Assembly (NCBI GenBank): GCA_016280975.1
Contig: JAEEHU010000021.1
Location: forward strand, 1-49,866
DNA: 49,866 bases
Direction of reading: 5' to 3'
Source: Acholeplasmatales bacterium
Lineage (GTDB): Bacteria > Bacillota_I > Bacilli_A > Acholeplasmatales > Anaeroplasmataceae
Shown here: in pieces, positions 9,162-19,742 of the stretch
How positions within the stretch are numbered: the stretch's first letter is position 1
Layout of the letters: every line of letters begins with the position of its first letter
The notes under the pieces: model-generated
Seen by the model: only the letters and a program-made list of their open reading frames with translations
Databases searched by the model: none
Told to the model about the DNA's origin: nothing
Program-made: the position numbers and the translations under genes

Positions 9162-10626
9162 ATTCCATCACAAGCCTACATGCTTTCTTCCATTTATCAT
9201 AGGATACACTATAATTAGTATCCTTTGGTTTATATAATTTAGTTCTCTTATATCTTTCTTTAATTTCCTCAAATGATTTAACAATACCCTTATTTAAAGA
9301 AACTAAATAACAAATACCCAAGCTTGTTGCCTCACTTGTAGAGATAGCACTAATATTTGTTTTAGTAATATCTGATTCTGCCTGCATCAAGATTGAATTA
9401 GTTGATGCACCACCATCAACAGATATTAAATCAACATCTATTTTAGTATCATCCTTCATAGAAAGTAATACATCATAATTTAAATATGCAACACCAAGTA
9501 TTGTTGCGAAGGCTATATCGTGCTTACTTGTACCTCTAGTCATACCTAAAATAGCACCCTTAGCCTCACTTGACCAATAAGGAGCTCCAAGTCCAGTTAG
9601 AGATGGTACAAATATTACACCATTTGAATCAGTTGGCATAAAATTCTCATCATCAAATGATTTAACTATCTCAAGGTTATCTCTAATATATTTAAATGCA
9701 GCTCCTGCACAAAATACACTACCCTCTAAGGCATAGGCAACAGTATCACCTATTTTATAGGCAACTGTTGTTAATAGTCCATTATTACTCTTATGTGGAG
9801 TTCTACCAGTATTAAGTAACATAAATGAACCAGTTCCATATGTTATTTTTAAATCACCCTCATATAAACAAGTATGACCAATTAATGATGCCTGTTGATC
9901 TCCTGCAATAGCACAGATTTCAAAATCACCATATTTTTTAATTCTTTCTTCTGTAATCATACCAATAGTTTCATTTGATGAAACAAGCGCTGGAAGTATT
10001 GATTCTGATACTCCAAATATATCAAGTAATTCCTTATCCCAGCTAAGTGTATGAATATTAAATAGCAATGTTCTTGATGCATTTGTATAATCAGTAACAT
10101 GCTTACCAGTTAATCTATATATTAGCCATGAATCAATAGTACCAAATGAAAGATTTCCCTGATCCATTAATTCTTTAGCGCCACTTACGTTATCTAAAAT
10201 CCATTTAATTTTAGACGCACTAAAATAAGGATTAATAATTAATCCAGTTTTTTCATTAATTACCTTTTCATATCCCTTATTCTTTAAATCTGTACAAATA
10301 GAATCAGATTGAACTGATTGCCAGCATATAGCATTATAAATAGGCTTACCTGTTGTTTTATCCCAAAGTACTGTTGTTTCTCTTTGGTTAGTAACACCAC
10401 AGCCTACTATATCCTTTAAATCAATATTAACTTCCTTTAATGCTTGATGCATTAATTTAACAACATCCTCATAAATAATATCAGCGTCAAATTCAACGTA
10501 TCCTGGCTTAGGATAGATTTGAGCTAATTCCTTTTGTGCTTTAAAAATAGAATTACCTCTTCTATCATAAATTATTACTCTTGATGATGTAGTTCCTTGA
10601 TCGATAACTAGTATGTATTTACTCAT
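9148..10626 (-). CDS. glpK: Glycerol kinase
   Basis: YILVIDQGTTSSRVIIYD, GCGVTNQRETTVLWDKTTGKPIYNAICWQ, FVPSLTGLGAPYW. Confidence 0.95.
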   Translation of the reverse strand: MSKYILVIDQGTTSSRVIIYDRRGNSIFKAQKELAQIYPKPGYVEFDADIIYEDVVKLMHQALKEVNIDLKDIVGCGVTNQRETTVLWDKTTGKPIYNAICWQSVQSDSICTDLKNKGYEKVINEKTGLIINPYFSASKIKWILDNVSGAKELMDQGNLSFGTIDSWLIYRLTGKHVTDYTNASRTLLFNIHTLSWDKELLDIFGVSESILPALVSSNETIGMITEERIKKYGDFEICAIAGDQQASLIGHTCLYEGDLKITYGTGSFMLLNTGRTPHKSNNGLLTTVAYKIGDTVAYALEGSVFCAGAAFKYIRDNLEIVKSFDDENFMPTDSNGVIFVPSLTGLGAPYWSSEAKGAILGMTRGTSKHDIAFATILGVAYLNYDVLLSMKDDTKIDVDLISVDGGASTNSILMQAESDITKTNISAISTSEATSLGICYLVSLNKGIVKSFEEIKERYKRTKLYKPKDTNYSVSYDKWKKACRLVMEYDEE

Positions 10627-10663
10627 AATATCACCTGATTTTATTATAACCTATTAAGCAAAT

Positions 10664-10686
10664 TAAAAAAACTCATAAATGAGTTT
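10664..10686 (-). terminator. Putative terminator
   Basis: Minus strand AAACTCATTTATGAGTTTTTTT. Confidence 0.5.
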
Positions 10687-10688
10687 AA

Positions 10689-11249
10689 TTAATTCTTTTT
10701 CTTAACGCTATATCCAAATTTACCAACATATTCTCCTAAGCTATAATACTCACCATGAGAATATGTAATTAAATTAGCATCCTCTAATTTTAATCTATTG
10801 TTTTTATCAATTAATGACTTATCAACTGATACATTTACTATATCAGCTAAGAACATATCATGACTTCCAAGAGGTATTATATCTCTTAGCTTACATTCTA
10901 AATTAACCGGAGACTCTAATATTCTTGGAGCCTTAACATAAAGTGATTCTTCCTTAGTTAATTTAAGATGCTCAAATTTATCTACATCTTTTCCACTTTT
11001 AACTCCGGCATAATCACATTTAAAGGCTAAGTCCTTTGTTACTAGGTTAACAACAAATTCCTTATTCTTTAAAATCATGTCATAGCTATATCTTGATTTT
11101 CTTAGTGATATATATAATATAGGTGGGTTAGTACAAACATTTCCACACCAAGCTACAGTCACTATATTTGAATTTTCCATATCTCCACATGATACCATAA
11201 CAACAGGTAGTGGATTGAGCATATTTCCGCCCTTCCAGTTTTCCTTCAT
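10689..11249 (-). CDS. Flavin reductase family protein (FMN-binding split barrel)
   Basis: PLPVVMVSCGDMENSNIVTVAWCGNVCTNPPILYISLRKSRYS. Start moved to 11249: AGGAGG-ACAT-ATG. Confidence 0.85.
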   Translation of the reverse strand: MKENWKGGNMLNPLPVVMVSCGDMENSNIVTVAWCGNVCTNPPILYISLRKSRYSYDMILKNKEFVVNLVTKDLAFKCDYAGVKSGKDVDKFEHLKLTKEESLYVKAPRILESPVNLECKLRDIIPLGSHDMFLADIVNVSVDKSLIDKNNRLKLEDANLITYSHGEYYSLGEYVGKFGYSVKKKN

Positions 11250-11261
11250 ATGTCCTCCTAC

Positions 11262-11290
11262 TTGACAAAAATGAAACACAATGCTATCAT
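11262..11290 (+). promoter_or_regulatory. Sigma-A-type promoter for the TetR gene: TTGACA - 17 bp - TATCAT
   Basis: TTGACA 11262-11267; TATCAT 11285-11290. Confidence 0.65.
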
Positions 11291-11291
11291 T

Positions 11292-11309
11292 ATGTTACAA
11301 TTGTAACAT
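11292..11309. promoter_or_regulatory. Candidate TetR-family operator, perfect 18-bp palindrome ATGTTACAATTGTAACAT
   Basis: Perfect inverted repeat between divergent genes, directly after the -10 of the TetR promoter. Confidence 0.75.
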
Positions 11310-11343
11310 TAAATTGTAGTTTTATCAACCATAGGAGGTCTCT

Positions 11344-11862
11344 ATGAAAAACGAATCATTCGCTAAAACGTGTCTTCAAGAAGCTTTTGTAAAATTGCTT
11401 TCTGAATACCCATTTGATGAAATAACAATCACTGATATTTCTTTAAAAGCTGGTGTTTCAAGAACAACGTTTTATAGACTATATACCTCTAAAGAAGATT
11501 TATTAAAGGAAATCAAAATCAATACTTTAAAGAATACATACGCTACAGTAAAGACTATCTCTTCTGGTGATATAAATAAAGGCTATGTTGAGTTTTATAA
11601 AAAAGTATATGACTGCAGAAACGATATTAAGGTTTATGCAAAGGCTCAAATACTAAACTATAATAACTTTGTTGATAATAATCTAATTGACAATATACAT
11701 ATTGAGCTTGGCTTTAAAGACGAATTTGAAAAAGCAGCATATCTTGGAGCACTTGGTGCACTAGCTGCAAGATGGATCAGAAACGACTTTAAAGAAACTC
11801 CTGAGGAAATGGCACAAATAACAATTAGAACAATTAAATTAAAAGCAAATGACCATGAATAA
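11344..11862 (+). CDS. TetR/AcrR family transcriptional regulator
   Basis: N-terminal HTH ITITDISLKAGVSRTTFYRLYTSKEDLLKEI; AGGAGG before ATG. Confidence 0.9.
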   Translation: MKNESFAKTCLQEAFVKLLSEYPFDEITITDISLKAGVSRTTFYRLYTSKEDLLKEIKINTLKNTYATVKTISSGDINKGYVEFYKKVYDCRNDIKVYAKAQILNYNNFVDNNLIDNIHIELGFKDEFEKAAYLGALGALAARWIRNDFKETPEEMAQITIRTIKLKANDHE

Positions 11863-11880
11863 TTTCATGGTCTTTTTTAT
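11850..11880 (+). terminator. Rho-independent terminator of the TetR gene
   Basis: GACCATGAATAATTTCATGGTCTTTTTTATT. Confidence 0.8.
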
Positions 11881-12671
11881 TATCCTAATGTGATATCTAG
11901 TACCATCATTAATATAAATCCAATTGCAAGTGATACAGTAACCCAGTTAGTATGCTCACCTGATTGAGCTTCTGGGATTAATTCTTCTACTATTACATAA
12001 ACCATCGCTCCAGCAGCAAATGATAATATGTATGGTAATATTGGTGTAACAAATGTTATTAATAATATTGCAAGACCACCAAATATTGGTTCAACAACTC
12101 CAGATAGACTTCCTAGTAGGAAGGCTTTTTTCTTTGTTGTTCCATTAGCGGCAAGTGGCATTGAAATAATAGCGCCCTCTGGGAAGTTTTGAATCGCAAT
12201 ACCAATCGCAAGAGTTAAAGCACCCATAACAGTTATAACTGTACTACCATAAATACATCCTGCAAGAACAACTCCTACAGCCATACCCTCAGGAATATTA
12301 TGAAGTGTAACTGCTAAAACTAGCATTGTGTTTTTCTTCATTCTTCCAGTTTTAATACCCTCAGGTACTTCTGTATCCTTATGTAAATGTGGAATTATAC
12401 TATCTAAAAGTAATAAGAATCCTATACCAAGTAAGAATCCAACCGCAGCTGGAACCCATGCAAAATTACCCATATCACCACTCATATTAATTGATGGTAA
12501 TATAAGTGACCAGATAGACGCGGCAAGCATAACTCCGGCAGCGAATCCATTTAATATTTTTTCTAGCTTCTTATTCATTTCCTTTCTCATAAAGAATACT
12601 AAGCTTGAGCCTAGTACTGTACCTAAAAAAGGAACTAATAATACTATTGTCACAACAAGTGGTTGATCCAT
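11880..12671 (-). CDS. ZIP family divalent metal transporter
   Basis: LHNIPEGMAVGVVLAG and QNFPEGAIISMPL, typical ZIP TM4/TM5 motifs. Confidence 0.92.
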   Translation of the reverse strand: MDQPLVVTIVLLVPFLGTVLGSSLVFFMRKEMNKKLEKILNGFAAGVMLAASIWSLILPSINMSGDMGNFAWVPAAVGFLLGIGFLLLLDSIIPHLHKDTEVPEGIKTGRMKKNTMLVLAVTLHNIPEGMAVGVVLAGCIYGSTVITVMGALTLAIGIAIQNFPEGAIISMPLAANGTTKKKAFLLGSLSGVVEPIFGGLAILLITFVTPILPYILSFAAGAMVYVIVEELIPEAQSGEHTNWVTVSLAIGFILMMVLDITLG

Positions 12672-12688
12672 TTTAATCTCTCCTAATT

Positions 12689-12704
12689 GTTAGGTAAACC
12701 TAAC
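12689..12704. promoter_or_regulatory. Candidate DtxR/MntR-type operator GTTAGGT-AA-ACCTAAC
   Basis: 7-bp inverted repeat between the -10-like TATAAT and the RBS of the ZIP gene; half-sites match the TTAGGT core of DtxR-type boxes. Confidence 0.6.
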
Positions 12705-12750
12705 GAATTATATTATACATAATATTAGTTTTATTATTCAACAATAAAAA

Positions 12751-12780
12751 GAAAAAAGCCTACAAAATTGTAGACTTTAT
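12751..12780 (-). terminator. Rho-independent terminator of pcrA
   Basis: Minus strand AGTCTACAATTTTGTAGGCTTTTTTC. Confidence 0.7.
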
Positions 12781-14897
12781 AGCTTTCTTATTGCTGGATG
12801 TGATGCCTTTAAGGTTTTAATACCAAATTTAGCAGAGAATGCCACCTTAATAACATCACCCTCTTGACTTACAACAACACCATCACCAAATAGCTTATGA
12901 TTAATCTTATCACCAAGTGTAATATCAGATGTTACCTTTTCTTCCTTCTTTGTTTCTAGTTTAACTTGAGGCTTTGTAAACTCTGTCTTAATATTATATG
13001 GATTAAAGATATCAAGAAGTGGTCTTTTCATTTCTTTAATGAATCTTGATTCAGAAAAATAATCCATCGAACCAAACTTAACTCTTGATTCAGATGAAGA
13101 TAGGAATAGATGATTTTTACTTCTTGTTATACCAACATAACAAATTCTTCTTTCCTCTTCCATTTCTGCATCACTTACAATCATATCAGATGGGAAAATA
13201 CCTTCATTCATTGCGTACATAAATACTGTATCAAATTCAAGACCCTTTACCTGATGATATGTTGATAATCTTACTGAATCATTATTATCAGTATCATTCT
13301 TATCAGTTCTAAGTGTTAAATCAGCTAAGAGTGCCTCTAATAGCTTTTTCTTAGTTTCCTCTTCGTAATAATCCTCAGCTTCAAGTAATACTGATTTGAA
13401 TTCTTGAATGTTATCCATTCTATCATTAAAGATATCAGGATCCTCTTCTTTTTTCATTTCTTCCTTATAGCCAGTTTCCTTAAGGATTATATCAATTAAG
13501 TCAGGTAATCTAACATTTTCAATTTGATTATAAATTGTATCTATAGTCTTCTTAAATTCAACTAAATTTATAGCACCCTGTGATTTAGATTCATAGAAAT
13601 CAATCGCATCATAAAGTGATAAATTCATTCTTTCAGCAACAGCTGCAAGCTTTTCTAAAGTTGCACCACCTATTTTTCTTTTAGGCTCATTTATAATTCT
13701 TTTAAAAGAAAAATCTTGGTTATGATTAATAATTATTTGTAAGTAAGCAATCATATCTTTAATTTCTTTTCTAGAAAAGAAAGATAAGCCTCCATAAATC
13801 TTATATGGAATCTTTGCCTTAATAAATGCATCTTCAAGCTCTCTTGATAAATAGTTGGCTCTATATAAAACTGCTATTTCCTTATAAGGAACTCCTGATA
13901 TGTTAATCTTTTTAATATTATCAACAATAAATGCAATTTCTTCTGCGGTTCTTTTAGCTGGATAATAAAGTGGCTTTTTACCACTTTTATTATTTGACTC
14001 TAAGACCTTTTTAATTTGATTTGGATTATGAGTAATACAATCATTAGCTAGGTTTAATATTTCAGTTGTAGAACGATAATTCTTTTCAAGTAATATTAGC
14101 TTATGCTCCAAAAAGTCATTTTTGAATCTTCTAATATTCTCAATCTTAGCACCTCTAAATGAGTAAATAGATTGAAAGTCATCACCAACTATAAATATAT
14201 TATGATGTCTAGTTGATAGCATAAATACTAAATTATACTGTGGAGTATTAGTATCCTGAAACTCATCAACTAATATATACTGAAATTTTTCCTGATAACG
14301 CTCTAATACATTTGGATTTTTCTTAAATAATTCAATTGTTTTTAGAATTAAATCATCAAAATCAAATAGATTATTCTTAACTAAATAATCACTATATTTT
14401 TTATTTACCTCATTAAAGGTATCCTTATTTCTCTCCTCAAAGAAATTAAACTTAATATCGTTTTTATATTTAGATATTAATTTAGACATTTCCTTAGGTC
14501 TAAAATCTAATTCTGTATCATCCTTAATTTCCTTTAGGATTTTAAGCTGATCATCATCATCGATAATTTGAAAGCCTCTTCTATAGCCCTCTAAATTATC
14601 AATTTCATCTCTTAATACACGTGCACAAAATGAGTGGAATGTTGAAATCCACATCCACTTTGTGTCCATATCTAAATTCTTAGCAATACGCTCTTTCATT
14701 TCATTTGCTGCCTTATTAGTAAATGTAACAGCAAGTATATTATAAGGATTTACTCCTAACTCCTTTATTAAGTAAGAAATTCTTGTAGTTAATACCTTAG
14801 TTTTACCAGAGCCCGCTCCGGCCATAACCATGATTGGACCTTCGGTATTAATTACAGCTTCCTTTTGTCTTTCATTAAGTCCATCAAGTAAATTCAT
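12777..14897 (-). CDS. pcrA: UvrD/Rep-family DNA helicase PcrA
   Basis: LNERQKEAV, GAGSGKTKVL, VDEFQDTN, QVKGLEFDTVF; C-terminal Tudor-like segment. Confidence 0.93.
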   Translation of the reverse strand: MNLLDGLNERQKEAVINTEGPIMVMAGAGSGKTKVLTTRISYLIKELGVNPYNILAVTFTNKAANEMKERIAKNLDMDTKWMWISTFHSFCARVLRDEIDNLEGYRRGFQIIDDDDQLKILKEIKDDTELDFRPKEMSKLISKYKNDIKFNFFEERNKDTFNEVNKKYSDYLVKNNLFDFDDLILKTIELFKKNPNVLERYQEKFQYILVDEFQDTNTPQYNLVFMLSTRHHNIFIVGDDFQSIYSFRGAKIENIRRFKNDFLEHKLILLEKNYRSTTEILNLANDCITHNPNQIKKVLESNNKSGKKPLYYPAKRTAEEIAFIVDNIKKINISGVPYKEIAVLYRANYLSRELEDAFIKAKIPYKIYGGLSFFSRKEIKDMIAYLQIIINHNQDFSFKRIINEPKRKIGGATLEKLAAVAERMNLSLYDAIDFYESKSQGAINLVEFKKTIDTIYNQIENVRLPDLIDIILKETGYKEEMKKEEDPDIFNDRMDNIQEFKSVLLEAEDYYEEETKKKLLEALLADLTLRTDKNDTDNNDSVRLSTYHQVKGLEFDTVFMYAMNEGIFPSDMIVSDAEMEEERRICYVGITRSKNHLFLSSSESRVKFGSMDYFSESRFIKEMKRPLLDIFNPYNIKTEFTKPQVKLETKKEEKVTSDITLGDKINHKLFGDGVVVSQEGDVIKVAFSAKFGIKTLKASHPAIRKL

Positions 14898-14899
14898 AA

Positions 14900-16471
14900 T
14901 TAGTCACCTAAGAATTCTTCATAAGTAGTAACTCTATCAGTTATAGAACCATCCTTATTAAATGAAATAATTCTATTGGCAACAGTCTCCAAAAGTTCAG
15001 CATCGTGTGATGAGAATAGGATATTTCCCTTATAGTTTGTCATACCTTCATTTAATGCTGTAATAGATTCCAAGTCTAAGTGGTTAGTTGGATCTTCTAA
15101 TACTAAAATATTTGGAGATTCAAGCATTAGCTTTGCAAACATACATCTAACCTTCTCACCACCAGATAGAACGTTACACTTCTTTAGAGATTCCTCACCA
15201 CTAAATAGCATTCTGCCTAACCAGCCACGAATGAATGTTTCTGTTTGATCTTCCTTTGAATATTGTCTTAACCAATCAACTAAAGAAAGCTCACTACTAA
15301 AATATTCCTTATTATCTTGCATTAGGTAACCAACACTTGTTGTAATACCCCACTTAAATTTACCAGTAAAGTCAGTATCCTTACCAGATAGGATATTAAA
15401 TAATGCAGTAATTTGAACTGATGATTCAGCTAAGAATGCAATCTTATCATTTTTATTAATTGTAAATGATAAATTTTCAAATACACCAGGCTTAGTTAAT
15501 TTCTCAACAGTTAGAATATCATTTCCAACCTCTCTATTTGGCTTAAAGCCAATATATGGATATCTTCTTGATGATGGCTCAATTGTAGAAACATCAATCT
15601 TTTCTAGTAACTTCTTTCTACTTGTTGCTTGACGAGATTTAGACTTATTAGCACTAAATCTTGCAATGAATTCTTGTAATTCCTTAATCTTATCTTGGGC
15701 CTTCTTATTTTGGTCCTTAGCTTGCTTTAATGCAAGTTGGCTTGATTCATACCAGAATTCATAGTTACCAACATATAATTTAATTTTTCCGTAGTCAACA
15801 TCACAAATATGAGTACATACGTTATTTAAGAAATGTCTATCATGAGATACTATTAAAACAGTGTTTTCGAAATTTAATAAGAAATTTTCAAGCCATCTAG
15901 TAGACTTATAATCTAGGTTATTAGTAGGCTCATCTAAAAGTAGGATGTCAGGGTTTCCAAATAATGCTTGAGCAAGTAATACCTTAATCTTAATCTTAGC
16001 ATCTAGATCACTCATTAGCATATAATAGCATTCACTATCTACACCTAAGCCTGCAAGTAAGCTTTCAGCGTCAGATTCAGCCTCCCAGCCACCAAGCTCT
16101 TGGAATTCACCTTCAAGCTCTGCTGCTCTTACACCATCTTCATCTGTAAAGTCAGCTTTCTCGTATAATCTATCCTTTTCATCTCTTATTTCAATTAATC
16201 TTTTATGTCCCAATAAAACTGTTTCAATTGCAGTTTTATCATTAAATGCATTTTGATCCTGCTTTAATGTAGACATTCTTTCATTCTTATCGATGATAAC
16301 CTCACCAGTAGTTGATTCAATCTCACCTGATAAGCACTTTAAGAATGTAGATTTACCAGCACCATTAGCACCGATAATTCCGTAACAATTACCCTTTGTA
16401 AATGTTAAATCAACATGCTCAAATAATTTTCTTGAGCCATATTGAATTCCTAAATTAACTGTTTTTAACAT
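14900..16471 (-). CDS. ABC-F family ATPase (YkpA/YbiT-like) with asymmetric degenerate motifs
   Basis: NBD1 Walker A GANGAGKST and LLLDEPTNNLD; NBD2 LSGGEKVR. Degenerate NBD1 signature and NBD2 Walker A. Start moved to 16471 (GGAGG-N8-ATG). Confidence 0.92.
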   Translation of the reverse strand: MLKTVNLGIQYGSRKLFEHVDLTFTKGNCYGIIGANGAGKSTFLKCLSGEIESTTGEVIIDKNERMSTLKQDQNAFNDKTAIETVLLGHKRLIEIRDEKDRLYEKADFTDEDGVRAAELEGEFQELGGWEAESDAESLLAGLGVDSECYYMLMSDLDAKIKIKVLLAQALFGNPDILLLDEPTNNLDYKSTRWLENFLLNFENTVLIVSHDRHFLNNVCTHICDVDYGKIKLYVGNYEFWYESSQLALKQAKDQNKKAQDKIKELQEFIARFSANKSKSRQATSRKKLLEKIDVSTIEPSSRRYPYIGFKPNREVGNDILTVEKLTKPGVFENLSFTINKNDKIAFLAESSVQITALFNILSGKDTDFTGKFKWGITTSVGYLMQDNKEYFSSELSLVDWLRQYSKEDQTETFIRGWLGRMLFSGEESLKKCNVLSGGEKVRCMFAKLMLESPNILVLEDPTNHLDLESITALNEGMTNYKGNILFSSHDAELLETVANRIISFNKDGSITDRVTTYEEFLGD

Positions 16472-16493
16472 TAATAATACCTCCATAGTTTAT

Positions 16494-16518
16494 AAAAGGC
16501 TCCAAAAGGAGTCTTTTA
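16494..16518 (-). terminator. Rho-independent terminator of glnS
   Basis: Minus strand AAAAGACTCCTTTTGGAGCCTTTT. Confidence 0.65.
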
Positions 16519-16523
16519 CTTTA

Positions 16524-18170
16524 TTATAATTTGAATGATGATTTTAAACCGCAAGTTCTATTAAATACTAATTTGTCCTTAGTAGAATCCTTATCAGTTA
16601 CATAGTAACCATTTCTAATGAATTGGAAATGATCAAATTCCTTAGTATCCTTTAGTGATTCTTCTACAAAACCATTTTGGATACTTAAAGAATTTGGATT
16701 TAATCTTTCCATGAAATCTAAATCCTTATTTTCTTCTGTTTCATCTAGCATTAATGGTTCAAATAATCTAAATTCAGATGGAATTGCAGTTGTAGCCTCA
16801 ACGAAATGAATATTTCCATTTGGCTTTCTTTCCTCAAATCCAGAGCCTGATTTAGTCTTAGGATCATATGTTGCGTGGATTAATGTAATATTACCATCCT
16901 TATCCTTTTCAACAGATGTTGCAGTAATAAAGTATGCATGCATTAATCTAACCTCAACGCCTAAAGCTAGACGCTTCCACTTCTTATTAGGCTTTTCCTC
17001 AATGAAGTCCTCACGTTCAATATAAACCTCACGAGAGAATGCAATCTTTCTTGAGCCCATTGATTCATCCTCTTGGTTATTTGGACAATCAAGGTACTCA
17101 ACTTGACCCTCTGGATAGTTATCAATAATAACCTTAACTGGATTAATAACTGCATTAGGTCTAATTGCCTTAAGCTTTAAGTCATTTCTTAATTCCTCAT
17201 CAAGTTGGAATGCCTCAACAGTTGAATTAACTCTTGAAAGTCCAGTTGATAGAATAAAGTTTCTAATTGAATCAGGTGTGAATCCTCTTCTTCTTAAGCC
17301 ACATAAAGTTGGCATTCTTGGATCGTCATAGCCTGATACCTTTTTACTATCAACAAGTTGACGAAGATATCTTTTTGACATAATTGTATTTGTAATATTT
17401 AATCTACCAAATTCATATTGATGTGGAACATGCTTCATTTCACATTTTTCAATGAACCAATCATATAAAATTCTATGATTATCATATTCTAGTGAGCATA
17501 AAGAGTGAGTAATTCCTTCAAATGAATCTTGAAGTGGATGAGCAAAGTCATACATAGGATAGATACACCACTTATTACCTTGACGGTGATGCTTAATATG
17601 TAATATACGATACATTGCTGGGTCACGCATATTAATATTAGGATGAGCCATATCTATCTTAGCTCTTAAAGTCTTTTCTCCATCTTTATACTTGCCATTT
17701 TTCATTTCTTCAAATAGCTTTAAGTTTTCTTCAACTGATCTATCTCTACATGGTGAGTTAATACCAGGTTCAGTTAATGTACCTCTATATTTACTCATCT
17801 CTTCTTGTGATAAATCATCAACATAAGCAAGGCCCTTCTTAATTAATAAAACTGCCTTTTCATATGTTGCCTCAAAATAGTCAGAGCCATAGAAAACGTT
17901 AGTTGGAGTATAACCTAACCACTTTAAGTCTTCGATTATACCTTCAACGAATTCCTTATCCTCTTTTGCAGGATTTGTATCATCAAATCTTAGGTTTGTT
18001 GTACCATTAAAAGCCTTAGCAAGCTCAAAGTTTGTGATAATAGCTCTTGCATGTCCTATATGTAAGTAAGCATTTGGTTCAGGTGGGAAACGAGTTGCTA
18101 TAGCATCTACTCTTCCCTCATCTAAATCATTTTGCATTATTGTCTTAATAAAATTGTTGATTTCAGCCAT
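16524..18170 (-). CDS. glnS: Glutaminyl-tRNA synthetase
   Basis: [17 protein letters not shown] (HIGH), [12 protein letters not shown] (KMSKS-like), [11 protein letters not shown]. Confidence 0.95.
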   Translation of the reverse strand: MAEINNFIKTIMQNDLDEGRVDAIATRFPPEPNAYLHIGHARAIITNFELAKAFNGTTNLRFDDTNPAKEDKEFVEGIIEDLKWLGYTPTNVFYGSDYFEATYEKAVLLIKKGLAYVDDLSQEEMSKYRGTLTEPGINSPCRDRSVEENLKLFEEMKNGKYKDGEKTLRAKIDMAHPNINMRDPAMYRILHIKHHRQGNKWCIYPMYDFAHPLQDSFEGITHSLCSLEYDNHRILYDWFIEKCEMKHVPHQYEFGRLNITNTIMSKRYLRQLVDSKKVSGYDDPRMPTLCGLRRRGFTPDSIRNFILSTGLSRVNSTVEAFQLDEELRNDLKLKAIRPNAVINPVKVIIDNYPEGQVEYLDCPNNQEDESMGSRKIAFSREVYIEREDFIEEKPNKKWKRLALGVEVRLMHAYFITATSVEKDKDGNITLIHATYDPKTKSGSGFEERKPNGNIHFVEATTAIPSEFRLFEPLMLDETEENKDLDFMERLNPNSLSIQNGFVEESLKDTKEFDHFQFIRNGYYVTDKDSTKDKLVFNRTCGLKSSFKL

Positions 18171-18239
18171 AATTAACCCCCAATAAATATATAAAAATAT
18201 TATATTATAGATAGCTTAATTTTAAAAGAATATAGTTAA

Positions 18240-19262
18240 TTATTTTCTTTTCATTTTATAAAAATCTTCTAAATCTAAAGATGCAATTGCATTTAAGGTT
18301 AAATCATCATAGTCATCCTTAAATACCATATGCTGATAGTAGCCTGCAACTGCAATCATAGCTGCGTTATCTGTACAATATTTGATTGAAGGAATAGATA
18401 TATTAAAGTCCTTACCCTCATCTAAGAATCTTTCCTTTAATCCCTTATTTGCAGATACACCTCCTGCAACTATAATGTTATTTACATTTAATTTCTTAGC
18501 AAGCTTTAAAGTCTTTCTTACTAATACCTCTGTTACACTATCCTGAAATGATCTACATAAATTATTTACATTAATTTCTTCACCGCGTTGATTGGCATTA
18601 TGGTTTAAATTGATTACTGCACTCTTTAAACCAGAGAATGAGAAATTAAAGCTATCATCATCTAGATATACTCTAGGTAGATGATATGTATCCTCGCCCA
18701 AATGCGCAAGTCTATCAACATGAGGTCCACCTGGATATGGAAGTCCTACAACGCGGGCAACCTTATCATATGCCTCTCCTACTGCGTCATCTAGTGTTTC
18801 ACCAATAATTTCAAATGAGAAATGATCCTTCATATAAATTAGCTCTGTATTTCCACCTGAAACAAGTAGCGCAACTAAAGGAAACTTCATCTCATGCTCA
18901 ATCGCATTTGCATAAATATGACCTGCAAGATGATGAACACCAATAATTGGCTTATTATACATCATTGCAAATGCCTTAGCAGCGTTTACTCCAACAAGTA
19001 ATGATCCAATTAAGCCTGGACCCATAGTTACTGCAACTAAATCAATCTCCTCAGGCTTAATATTCGCTGCCTCGAAAGCTTCCTTAAATACTAAAGTTAT
19101 TTGATAAACATGGTGACGAGATGCAACCTCAGGCACAACTCCACCAAATTTCTCATGAATCTTAATTTGTGAATTAATAGCATTTGATAAAACAACCTTA
19201 CCATCTCTTACTATAGATACTGATGTTTCATCACAGCTTGATTCTACTCCTAAAACAAGCAT
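18240..19262 (-). CDS. tsaD: tRNA t6A threonylcarbamoyltransferase TsaD
   Basis: [47 protein letters not shown]. Confidence 0.97.
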   Translation of the reverse strand: MLVLGVESSCDETSVSIVRDGKVVLSNAINSQIKIHEKFGGVVPEVASRHHVYQITLVFKEAFEAANIKPEEIDLVAVTMGPGLIGSLLVGVNAAKAFAMMYNKPIIGVHHLAGHIYANAIEHEMKFPLVALLVSGGNTELIYMKDHFSFEIIGETLDDAVGEAYDKVARVVGLPYPGGPHVDRLAHLGEDTYHLPRVYLDDDSFNFSFSGLKSAVINLNHNANQRGEEINVNNLCRSFQDSVTEVLVRKTLKLAKKLNVNNIIVAGGVSANKGLKERFLDEGKDFNISIPSIKYCTDNAAMIAVAGYYQHMVFKDDYDDLTLNAIASLDLEDFYKMKRK

Positions 19263-19267
19263 ATTAA

Positions 19268-19741
19268 TTACCTCGAAATTTCACTAAATTTTAATTTAAT
19301 AATATTAGATAAATCTTTTGGATTTACTTCTACCTGATATCCTATTTTTCCTGCAGAAAAGATAAATGTATTATAACGTAGTGCACTTCCATCAATAATA
19401 GTTGGGAATGCTTTTTTCATTCCAATAGGAGAGCAGCCTCCTCTTATATATCCTGTTATGTTAAGTAAATCCTTAACATGAATCATATCTAAGCTTTTAA
19501 CATTAAATTCACGAGCCGCAAGCTTTAAATCTAATTCCTTTAAAACAGGAATAACACATACAAAGTAATGATTCTTAGAATCAGTTAATACAAGTGTTTT
19601 AAATACTTGATCAGGATTTTGACCAAGAAGCGCTGCTACCTCATCACCTGCAACACATACTCCATCCTCATGTGGATATTCATATGCATTATATTTAATT
19701 TTTCTTTGATCTAAAATTCTCATTACATTTGTCTTTTCCAT
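19268..19741 (-). CDS. ybaK: Cys-tRNA(Pro) deacylase, YbaK/EbsC family
   Basis: [44 protein letters not shown]. Confidence 0.9.
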   Translation of the reverse strand: MEKTNVMRILDQRKIKYNAYEYPHEDGVCVAGDEVAALLGQNPDQVFKTLVLTDSKNHYFVCVIPVLKELDLKLAAREFNVKSLDMIHVKDLLNITGYIRGGCSPIGMKKAFPTIIDGSALRYNTFIFSAGKIGYQVEVNPKDLSNIIKLKFSEISR

Positions 19742-19742
19742 A

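Noticed and set aside
12328-12666. Plus-strand ORF of 112 aa
   Set aside because: Antisense shadow of the ZIP transporter.
16967-17155. Minus-strand ORF of 62 aa inside glnS
   Set aside because: Alternate frame within a confidently assigned gene.
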